A stretch of DNA of 64,000 nt. Origin: an uncultured Roseburia sp. GTDB taxonomy: Bacteria; Bacillota; Clostridia; Lachnospirales; Lachnospiraceae. The stretch's first letter is position 1, and each line of letters begins with the position of its first letter. Positions 27,260 through 34,424 of the stretch are shown here, in pieces. Made by a program: the position numbers and the translations under genes. The DNA is taken from contig CAKQXQ010000001.1 in assembly GCA_934292805.1 (NCBI GenBank), forward strand, positions 1 to 64,000, in the 5' to 3' direction. A model generated the notes under the pieces. The model was not told the DNA's origin, ran no database searches, and worked only from the letters and a program-made list of their open reading frames with translations.

Positions 27260-27358
27260 AATATGATCTCCTTTTTTACATTCTTTCACTAATAATGTAT
27301 AGTATAGCACATACCTTTTCATAAGAAAAGTATTTTTTTCATTCCGTTTATTGTCCCG

Positions 27359-27721
27359 TCAGCTTATCATTCCGCCTGCTGTAGATGAGCAGACACACAG
27401 AATGAGTGTTGTGACCGATTTTATAAAGTCTAGTTGTTCCCCGCCGCCTGTAAGCAGGGATATAAGAAATAATCCGATAAAATAAAAGCTTCCGGCGGCA
27501 AATCCCCACAGGAACTTTTTTTCCCTGATGTTCTTTCCTGCAAAAATTCCTCCGGCCATCCCGGTGATCAGGTAAATTGCGATCACTCCTGACCTCACAG
27601 CTTTGCCGCTCAAACCAAATTTATATAAAAGCAAAGCCAGCAGCAGCAAAAGCAGTCCACTAACAAGATACATCAGAAGAACTGTGATCGCCAGAATCTT
27701 TATTTTCTGTTCTTTCCTCAT
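27359..27721 (-). CDS. TIGR04086 family membrane protein
   Basis: 120 residues, four membrane helices (about 8-32, 41-61, 70-90 and 98-118), with the segment AIYLITGMAGGIFAGK. This corresponds to the small membrane protein family TIGR04086, regularly found next to the SCIFF genes in Clostridia. It lies 100 bases before scfA on the same strand. Its job is unknown; the persistent neighbourhood suggests a link to the peptide or the Sec machinery. Confidence 0.8.
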   Translation of the reverse strand: MRKEQKIKILAITVLLMYLVSGLLLLLLALLLYKFGLSGKAVRSGVIAIYLITGMAGGIFAGKNIREKKFLWGFAAGSFYFIGLFLISLLTGGGEQLDFIKSVTTLILCVCSSTAGGMIS

Positions 27722-27781
27722 ATTCCACCACAGAATACACTTTCATTCAATTATATGAAAGCAGCTTTTTTTGTATGCGGT

Positions 27782-28663
27782 CTAGAAAAACTTTATCTGA
27801 TATGCTTTTTCAAACACTTCACCCGGTTCGATCTGATTACCATAAGCACGTTCCTCAAGTGTTCCGTCATATCCTACTTCATCACATCTTCCGCACCATG
27901 GTTCGATACATACAAATGGTGCATTCTTTCCTTCCGGTGACCAGACTGCAAACATCGGCATATCGAATTCGACTGTTACATATGGTTTTCCGTCCGGTGT
28001 CACAAGCGAAACTTCTCCGGTCTGTTTTCCTTCCACCATATAAGTACAGCGGTCAAAAAATCCCGGTGTAAAATATACTTTCTCATCCTCTAACGGTATC
28101 ACAATATCTTCATCCATAACAGCAAGTCCTGTATCCGGAGTGTTTCCGTGATGATGCAGTTCTTTCAGCCCGCCAAACTGTAATCCGTAACCGATTTTAT
28201 CAGCCTCTCCATTGATCGGGCACAAAAATCCCGGATGTGCACCGATTGAAAAATACAATGTTTTGTTATCCGGATTTTCAACTCTCCACATTACCTGGAT
28301 TTCATTTTCATTCAGACGATATCCGATTCTTAAGATATAATCAAACGGATACTTTTTCATTGTCTCTTCGTCTGCACGCTGTGAGAACCAGATCGTGTCC
28401 TCATTCTGTGAGTCAAGAACAAACTCTTTGTCCCTTGCAAATCCATGCTGACCGATCGCATATGTCTTTCCGCCGTAACGGTATTCTTTTCCGTTACAGT
28501 TACCGACAAACGGAAAAAGTATCGGAGCAGTTCTTCCCCAGTATTTTTCATCGCCATACCACATATATTCTTTATCATCTGATTTTCTTCTGACAGATTT
28601 TAATTCTGCACCAAAAGAATCGATCTCTGCTTTAAAAATTTCATTTTCCAATACATATCTCAT
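27782..28663 (-). CDS. Aldose 1-epimerase family protein
   Basis: 293 residues of the galactose-mutarotase-like fold. Visible: RKSDDKEYMWYGDEKYWGR near the N-terminus, FPFVGNCNG, the active-site region IGQHGFARDKEF (His), SIGAHPGFLCPI (second His) and the Glu-containing C-terminal CIEPWCGR. This is the LacX-like branch, acting on an aldose or sugar phosphate of unknown identity. A single gene between the SCIFF block and asnS. Confidence 0.9.
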   Translation of the reverse strand: MRYVLENEIFKAEIDSFGAELKSVRRKSDDKEYMWYGDEKYWGRTAPILFPFVGNCNGKEYRYGGKTYAIGQHGFARDKEFVLDSQNEDTIWFSQRADEETMKKYPFDYILRIGYRLNENEIQVMWRVENPDNKTLYFSIGAHPGFLCPINGEADKIGYGLQFGGLKELHHHGNTPDTGLAVMDEDIVIPLEDEKVYFTPGFFDRCTYMVEGKQTGEVSLVTPDGKPYVTVEFDMPMFAVWSPEGKNAPFVCIEPWCGRCDEVGYDGTLEERAYGNQIEPGEVFEKAYQIKFF

Positions 28664-28693
28664 ATTCTTGCTTCTCCTTCTTCACAGAAACAT

Positions 28694-28763
28694 CGCAGGT
28701 AATTACAGATTTCACGAAAGCCCCAAATTTCCTGCCTTTTTGAATCTCTTGTAATTACCTGCG
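28694..28763. repeat. 14-bp perfect inverted repeat downstream of asnS
   Basis: CGCAGGTAATTACA (28694-28707) is repeated inverted as TGTAATTACCTGCG (28750-28763), enclosing 42 bases. There is no T tract on either strand, so it is not a typical terminator. It fills the gap between asnS and the epimerase gene. Confidence 0.6.
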
Positions 28764-28777
28764 TATAAACATTCCTT

Positions 28778-30169
28778 TTATAATTCGCAGTTGTTAACAG
28801 TTCTTGGGAATGGGATCACGTCGCGGATATTAGACATACCTGTCAGGTACATAACGCAGCGCTCAAATCCAAGTCCAAATCCTGCATGTCTTGCAGAACC
28901 ATATTTACGAAGATCCAGATAGAATCCGTAATCTTCCTCTTTCAGTCCAAGTTCTTTGATTCTTCCGAGTAATTTCTCGTAATCATCCTCTCTCTGGCTT
29001 CCTCCGATGATCTCACCGATTCCAGGAACAAGACAATCGACTGCCGCAACTGTCTTTCCATCCGGATTGAGTTTCATATAGAATGCCTTGATCTCTTTTG
29101 GATAATCTGTTACAAATACAGGACGTTTGAACACCTGCTCTGTCAGATAACGCTCATGCTCTGTCTGAAGGTCACATCCCCATGACACTTTATAATCAAA
29201 TTCATCGTTGTGTTTCTCTAAGATCTCGACCGCTTCTGTATAAGTCACACGTGCAAAATCGGAATTTGCCACATGCTGTAATCTCTCAAGAAGTCCTTTG
29301 TCAATGAAGTTATTGAAGAATGCCATCTCTTCCGGTGCATTCTCTAATACATAATTGATCACATATTTTAACATGCTCTCTGCAAGGACCATGTTATCCT
29401 CAAGATCAGCAAATGCGATCTCTGGCTCGATCATCCAGAACTCTGCTGCATGTCTTGTTGTGTTGGAGTTCTCTGCACGGAATGTCGGTCCGAATGTATA
29501 AATATTTTTGAATGCCATTGCATAAGTCTCACCGTTTAACTGTCCGCTTACAGTAAGATTCGTTGGCTTATTAAAGAAGTCTTTGGAAAAATCAACTTTT
29601 CCATCTTCTGTCATTGGAAGATCGTTCATGTCGAGTGTTGTTACCTGGAACATCTCACCTGCTCCCTCGCAGTCACTTCCTGTGATCAGTGGTGTGTGTA
29701 CATATACAAAGTCTCTCTCCTGGAAAAACTTGTGGATCGCATAAGCACAAAGAGAACGTACACGGAATACTGCCTCAAAAGTGTTTGTTCTTGGTCTCAA
29801 ATGAGAAATTGTTCTTAAATACTCAAAGCTGTGTTTCTTCTTCTGTAAAGGATAGTCCGGTGTAGAAGGTCCTTCCACTTCTACTTTCTCTGCCTGGATT
29901 TCAAATGGCTGTTTAGAATCCGGTGTCAGAACAAGCTTTCCTGTTACGATGATCGCTGCACCGACATTCAGCTTCTCAACCTCCTCAAAATTCTCAAGAA
30001 CATCTGAATATACTACCTGTACCGGTTCAAAAAAAGTTCCATCATTTACAACAATAAATCCAAAATTCTTGGAATTACGGATGTTTCTTACCCATCCGCC
30101 GATCGTAATTGTCTGATCTGCATATGCTTCTTTGTTGTGGAATAAATCTCTTACATTTACTAATTCCAT
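28778..30169 (-). CDS. asnS: Asparaginyl-tRNA synthetase
   Basis: 463 residues: N-terminal OB-fold domain (GGWVRNIRNSKNFGFIVVND) and class II catalytic core with motif 2 (FRAENSNTTRHAAEFWMIEPE) split around residues 220-240 and motif 3 (GFGLGFERCVMYLTGM). It charges tRNA-Asn directly with asparagine. No T-box is present in its leader; the leader instead holds the second copy of the structured element also found before aspS. GAGGGAG-type ribosome binding site upstream. Confidence 0.96.
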   Translation of the reverse strand: MELVNVRDLFHNKEAYADQTITIGGWVRNIRNSKNFGFIVVNDGTFFEPVQVVYSDVLENFEEVEKLNVGAAIIVTGKLVLTPDSKQPFEIQAEKVEVEGPSTPDYPLQKKKHSFEYLRTISHLRPRTNTFEAVFRVRSLCAYAIHKFFQERDFVYVHTPLITGSDCEGAGEMFQVTTLDMNDLPMTEDGKVDFSKDFFNKPTNLTVSGQLNGETYAMAFKNIYTFGPTFRAENSNTTRHAAEFWMIEPEIAFADLEDNMVLAESMLKYVINYVLENAPEEMAFFNNFIDKGLLERLQHVANSDFARVTYTEAVEILEKHNDEFDYKVSWGCDLQTEHERYLTEQVFKRPVFVTDYPKEIKAFYMKLNPDGKTVAAVDCLVPGIGEIIGGSQREDDYEKLLGRIKELGLKEEDYGFYLDLRKYGSARHAGFGLGFERCVMYLTGMSNIRDVIPFPRTVNNCEL

Positions 30170-30219
30170 TTTCTGTCTCCCTCTTCTTTCTCTGTATCTA
30201 CATCATATCTGTATAAAAA

Positions 30220-30349
30220 AGAATCTCGCCTGCGAGATTCTCCGCCTGCGGCGGGTCGTAATATGCGACATGTTTCTTATCCGCCGCAGTGCGGTCCTCG
30301 CGGAGCGTTTTTTATGTAATGGAAACGAAGTTTCCTAATTACATAAAAA
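30220..30349. repeat. Structured ~125-bp repeat in front of asnS (copy 2)
   Basis: Nearly identical to 18366-18490, in the same orientation relative to the downstream synthetase gene. Differences are mostly single bases, e.g. GCGGTCC here against GCGATCC, and GTCGTA against GTCGCA (a plus-strand G-T wobble). On the minus strand the last hairpin GAATCTCGCAGGCGAGATTC is followed by six T, so this copy could terminate transcription from the upstream lipoprotein gene before asnS. Confidence 0.85.
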
Positions 30350-30369
30350 CAGATTATTTCCCCGGAATC

Positions 30370-31572
30370 TTATTCCTCTGTACTGTCTGCTGCTTCTGTG
30401 CTGTCTGCTGCCTCTGTATTCTCGGTGATCACAGCTGTTTCGGAAAGCTTGTCCAGTACAAGGTTAGCGGTATAGATCACACGCATCTGGTTCTCTCCAT
30501 ATGCTGCATCCCCATATCCGTAATAGCTGTATGCAGCATCTGCGTCTGCAAGTCCGTTATTATTTACAACATTATTAACATAAGACTGGAATCCGACTTC
30601 ATCAGCCTTGATTTCCTCTTTTGCAGAAATAGCCTTAATGATCAGCTCAAGCTTGATACTGCTCTCGGCATTTTCTTCCCAGGTCTTCTCGATTCCTTCC
30701 AGAGTATATCCGTTATTTGCCAGTACAGTATCGATCTGGCTTTCATCACCGCTGCAGTATCTCTCCACAAAGCTTGCTTTGATCGCGTCTACCATAGCTG
30801 CTTTGTAATCTTCCGGAACTGAAACCTTACAGTTCTCAATGAGATAGTCCTCAATTGAATTGTACAAAGTATTTTTCTTCTGATTCTCTAAAATCTTACG
30901 GATCTGGTTGTAGAAATCTTCCACAGTATCCAGTCCAAACTGCTTGGATACAAATTCATCACTGATCTCATCTAATGTGATTTCTTTCTGGATAGAATTA
31001 ACTGTAAAGGTAAATATAACCTCTTTTCCGGCAAGATCCGGATTATTCGGATATTCATCCGGGAATGTCACTGGTGCATCAACCACATCTCCTACGGATG
31101 CGCCTAACAATCCGTCTGTAAAGCCATCAATATAACCGCTTCCGCTTGTAGATGAATTATTGGAAACATCAATGTTCTGATTGGTTGCTGATCCACCGCT
31201 AAAAGCCTCTCCGTCAAGCTTTCCAACATAATCTACATTGGCAATATCACCTTCTTCGATCGTTGTCTTGCTCTCATCTGCAACATAAAACGGTCCACCT
31301 GATGCAAAAACCTGTTCTGCATAATCCTGTACCTCATCCTCTGTCACTTCATAAGTTCCATCAAAAGTCACCGGTACTGCACTGTAATCACAGAGTTCTA
31401 CCTGATCTGTTCCGTTATAATCATACTGTGACAGGTTCACTGCAGGCACACTCTCTGCATCCTCTGTACTCTCTGTGTTCTCTACAGCCTCTGTATTATC
31501 TTTGTTCCCGCATGCTGTCATACTCACAGCGGTCACTGCACATAATAAAAGTGCCAAAAGTCTTTTTTTCAT
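30370..31572 (-). CDS. Secreted trigger-factor-like peptidyl-prolyl isomerase lipoprotein
   Basis: 400 residues. Lipoprotein signal peptide ending in the lipobox VSMTAC (Cys21), an acidic linker rich in Glu/Thr/Asn, then an FKBP-type domain (about 105-205; IEEGDIANVDYVGKLDGEAF, GLLGASVGDVVDAPVTFPDEYP) and a helical C-terminal domain like that of trigger factor (DEISDEFVSKQFG...), ending in a repeated EAADSTEAADSTEE tail. Cytosolic trigger factor has no signal peptide; this one is exported and probably works as a PrsA-like extracellular foldase. Divergent from the next gene. Confidence 0.9.
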   Translation of the reverse strand: MKKRLLALLLCAVTAVSMTACGNKDNTEAVENTESTEDAESVPAVNLSQYDYNGTDQVELCDYSAVPVTFDGTYEVTEDEVQDYAEQVFASGGPFYVADESKTTIEEGDIANVDYVGKLDGEAFSGGSATNQNIDVSNNSSTSGSGYIDGFTDGLLGASVGDVVDAPVTFPDEYPNNPDLAGKEVIFTFTVNSIQKEITLDEISDEFVSKQFGLDTVEDFYNQIRKILENQKKNTLYNSIEDYLIENCKVSVPEDYKAAMVDAIKASFVERYCSGDESQIDTVLANNGYTLEGIEKTWEENAESSIKLELIIKAISAKEEIKADEVGFQSYVNNVVNNNGLADADAAYSYYGYGDAAYGENQMRVIYTANLVLDKLSETAVITENTEAADSTEAADSTEE

Positions 31573-31711
31573 CTAATTTCTTACCTTTCTTTTCTTCACA
31601 ATTACCCCATTTTGAATATTTCCGGGGATCCAAAAAGGCGGACTTCGCCGTCTAACTTTTATAACATATCACAAATTTCCCCAAAATAAAAGGGATTTCC
31701 CCAAATTCACA

Positions 31712-31740
31712 TTGCTTTTTCCCAAAATCAATGCTACAAT
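31712..31740 (+). promoter_or_regulatory. Promoter of the 31777 gene
   Basis: -35 TTGCTT (31712-31717), a 17-base spacer, and -10 TACAAT (31735-31740) preceded by TGC. It lies 36 bases before a GTG start codon that has AGGGAGGAT as ribosome binding site. Confidence 0.7.
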
Positions 31741-31776
31741 TAATTTCGAATCTGAAATTTAGGGAGGATTTTCGTT

Positions 31777-32304
31777 GTGAGTCCAGTAACGATTGTTTTA
31801 TTAGTTATTTTAGTAGTACTTATTGCTGCAACTATCGCTTTATATTTCTTCGGAAAGAAAGCACAGAAAAGAAAAGAAGAACAGGATGCACAGCTTGCTG
31901 CAACCGCACAGACCGTTCCGATGCTTATCATTGATAAGAAGCGTATGCGTCTGAACCAGGCCGGTTTACCACAGGCAGTCATCGACCAGACTCCAAAGCT
32001 TATGAGACGTTCCAAACTCCCGATCGTTAAGGCCAAAGTCGGACCTAAGGTTATGACTTTGATCGCAGACGATTCCTGTTTCGATCTCATTCCGATCAAG
32101 AAGGAAGTAAAAGCTACCGTAAGTGGTATCTACATTACCAAAGTTACCGGTGTGCGTGGTCCTTTGGAAAAACCGGAAGGAAAAGTAAGCTGGAGAACCA
32201 AGTTAAAAAGAAAAGCTGAAAAAGCTAACAAAGAACTTGCAGCTGAGAAGAAATCTCTCGATGCTGAAAAAGCTGCAAAAAAATCTGCTAAAAAACAGAA
32301 CTAA
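31777..32304 (+). CDS. Single-span membrane protein of unknown function
   Basis: 175 residues from a GTG start (AGGGAGGAT eight bases upstream). One N-terminal membrane helix (about 5-25), a basic linker, a ~100-residue domain with no motif I recognise (TVPMLIIDKKRMRLNQAG, SGIYITKVTGVRGPLEKPEG), and a C-terminal Lys/Ala/Glu-rich helix (residues 140-175). Its topology suggests a cytoplasmic domain tethered to the membrane. It is a single transcription unit with its own promoter and terminator. Confidence 0.75.
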   Translation: MSPVTIVLLVILVVLIAATIALYFFGKKAQKRKEEQDAQLAATAQTVPMLIIDKKRMRLNQAGLPQAVIDQTPKLMRRSKLPIVKAKVGPKVMTLIADDSCFDLIPIKKEVKATVSGIYITKVTGVRGPLEKPEGKVSWRTKLKRKAEKANKELAAEKKSLDAEKAAKKSAKKQN

Positions 32305-32314
32305 CGAATCAAAA

Positions 32315-32360
32315 GAAGTCGTCCTGACATTCCAAACGGATATGCGGACGACTCTTTTTC
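32315..32360 (+). terminator. Intrinsic terminator after the 31777 gene
   Basis: Stem AAGTCGTCC / GGACGACT with a long loop, followed by CTTTTTCTTTC on the plus strand. Confidence 0.8.
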
Positions 32361-32415
32361 TTTCCTGATACTTATCCATTACACCCGGATCATACGTATC
32401 CATGCCATCAGATCT

Positions 32416-32862
32416 TTAAATCCTGAAGTCTCTTACATCTTTTGACATAACACTCATCGTGATCGTACACTCTGCAAGATGTTCGTAATTAACCTCAAGT
32501 TTATAATCTACTTTAATATCAATATTATCTTCTGTCTCACTGACCTTTACATCAGTCGCATTAATCCCGACAAGCAGATTTCCATATGGTGTACTGTAAT
32601 AAGAAAGATTTTTTTTATTCTTTTCAAACATCATGTGCACATTCGTCGCACCTCTTTTGGTCACGTCCATGAAATCATCGTTCAGTTTGATCACATTCTT
32701 CGTTACCCCATCGAAGCCTTCCTGCACTTCATCATATAAAATATAATGTTTGCCATTCTTCTTGTAATAATTCCCCGTTGTGATGATCTCTACCGGTTCG
32801 TCATCCTCTATCTCTTCTCCAAACTGGAGACCACTGATTTTCACTAATACATCTTTCGTCAT
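32416..32862 (-). CDS. DUF1934 domain-containing protein
   Basis: 148 residues starting MTKDVLVKISGLQ. Matches the calycin-like DUF1934 family of small beta-barrel proteins in Firmicutes (YYKKNGKHYILYDE; FEKNKKNLSYYSTPYGNLLVG). The function is unknown; a lipid or small-ligand binding role is only inferred from the fold. The ATG at 32862 has GAGAGG upstream; a longer start at 32913 has none. Converges with the 31777 gene. Confidence 0.85.
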   Translation of the reverse strand: MTKDVLVKISGLQFGEEIEDDEPVEIITTGNYYKKNGKHYILYDEVQEGFDGVTKNVIKLNDDFMDVTKRGATNVHMMFEKNKKNLSYYSTPYGNLLVGINATDVKVSETEDNIDIKVDYKLEVNYEHLAECTITMSVMSKDVRDFRI

Positions 32863-32965
32863 TCTATCAATCCTCTCTATCAGACTGTGGGACTTCCCCA
32901 CAGAAAACTTCATACATTCTGCGAACTATATTAACGTGTATTCCACAAAATGACAAGCACTTTCT

Positions 32966-33676
32966 CCCATTTTCCTCCTGATCTTTCCCGGTTACCCAAA
33001 CTCCTGTTATCCTATAATCAAAAATATCATGCAACAGTTTGTACAACCAGCGATACAGAATATACCATCCTAAAGGCTTCATTCACAGCCAAACGACGAC
33101 TCCGGGTTGGTTCCTGTGGGCAGAGGCATACTTGTTTGTGAAAATTCGTGAGAATTATATGGTTTTCTCCGATATCCCTTTTGACTTAAGGATTCTGTCC
33201 GTTCAAAGACGAACAGTTCCGCCGCCTGTGTGTGTATCCGGCAAACGCTGCTCGCACCTCTAGCCTGTGTAAATGCTGCCATCGGCATTGGTGATTGCGG
33301 CTCATAAAATAAAATCACTTCGTTTAGATTATTTTAGAGCCGCCCTTCTGCCTGAATGGCAGCATTAACGCAGGCACGATGTACTCGCGAAGCGTTTGCC
33401 GGATACACACACAGGCGGCGGAACTGTTCATCTCTGAACGGACTGAAGTAATCGAAGAAGTCGAAAGGGATATCGGAGAAAACCCATAATTCGAACATTT
33501 TTACAAACAAGTATGCCTCTGCCCACAGGAACCAACCTGGAATCGTCATTTAGCTGTGCTCATAATCTGCAAAGGATGGTATATTCCGTATTGTTGGTTG
33601 TACAAATTGTTGCATGATATTTTGACTTTGGGTAACGGGAGTTTGGGTAACCGGGAAAGATCAGGCAGAAAATGGG
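32966..33676. repeat. Large foldback (inverted-repeat) element, ~0.7 kb
   Basis: Two arms of about 330-340 bases face each other around a short centre near 33310-33335 (AATCACTTCGTTTAGATTA). The outer ends are CCCATTTTC...CTGATCTTTC and GAAAGATCAG...GAAAATGGG. Long stretches are perfect inverted copies: 33105-33139 with 33503-33537 (35 bases) and 33211-33249 with 33391-33429 (39 bases). The remainder differs by substitutions and small indels. Frames inside either arm lack ribosome binding sites and start features. It fills the gap between the DUF1934 gene and spoIIR and ends 4 bases from the spoIIR stop. Confidence 0.88.
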
Positions 33677-33679
33677 TGG

Positions 33680-34327
33680 TTAGTGTGGGGCCGATTCGTA
33701 GAGTTTTTCGAGGTATGGATCGAGAAATGGCAGGTATTTCAGGTGGATTTTGTAGCTGCCCTCTGAAAGGATGCGTTGTATTTCTTCTTCGGACAGAACT
33801 TCTCTTAGCTTTGCCTCGGATTTTTCGTCTGTCACTTCATACACACTGCCGGAGAAGCAGAGGTTCGGATACATCACACACCACCAGTTGTGCCCTTTTC
33901 CTTCGCCGATTCTTATGTTCAATGCTTCGTATTTTCCGGAAGGAAATGTATATTCCCCATAGCTTTTTACCGGAAATGAAGTCATTTCCAGCTTTGCTGT
34001 AACAGGATAGGAATCTCCTTCCTGCTGCACGGTTTTCTCCGCCACTTTGATAATCTCATCCATATTCTCATCTACGATCTGCTCACATTGGGCAAGATTT
34101 TGGGCTGCAGATATTTTTGTGGACAAAAACCCACCGACTGCATCCCTGACTTTTAACTTTAGTTCCTGGTCATGTTCACTGTCGCTGTTTGCACGGACAT
34201 GAAACCGTAACACTTTCCCTGCGAGATTTTGCTGTAACCGGATCTGTTTTGTATACAAAATCCCAGTGGTCAGAGCAAAGACCGCAAATCCTGCCAATAA
34301 AATTCTTGTTGTTATTTTTTTGTTCAT
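33680..34327 (-). CDS. spoIIR: Stage II sporulation protein R
   Basis: 215 residues starting MNKKITTRILLAGFAVFALT (signal or anchor about 7-25), then the SpoIIR domain: LRFHVRANSDSEHDQELKLK and GHNWWCVMYPNLCF are family hallmarks. SpoIIR is made in the forespore, exported, and triggers SpoIIGA to process pro-sigma-E in the mother cell. The ATG at 34327 has CAGGG upstream; the longer frame start at 34381 does not. It follows the germination genes on the same strand, an unusual but plausible grouping. Confidence 0.93.
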   Translation of the reverse strand: MNKKITTRILLAGFAVFALTTGILYTKQIRLQQNLAGKVLRFHVRANSDSEHDQELKLKVRDAVGGFLSTKISAAQNLAQCEQIVDENMDEIIKVAEKTVQQEGDSYPVTAKLEMTSFPVKSYGEYTFPSGKYEALNIRIGEGKGHNWWCVMYPNLCFSGSVYEVTDEKSEAKLREVLSEEEIQRILSEGSYKIHLKYLPFLDPYLEKLYESAPH

Positions 34328-34424
34328 TATTTTCCCTGCTTTCTGAAAATACGTATGCAAACATAATTTCTCTTTTTGCATTTATTTTCGGTTCTACAGG
34401 AAATTCTTCCCAGCTGCTGCCTTT

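Noticed and set aside
33079..33549. Small open frames within the foldback arms
   Set aside because: Both arms yield similar frames only because they are inverted copies. No ribosome binding sites, no family.
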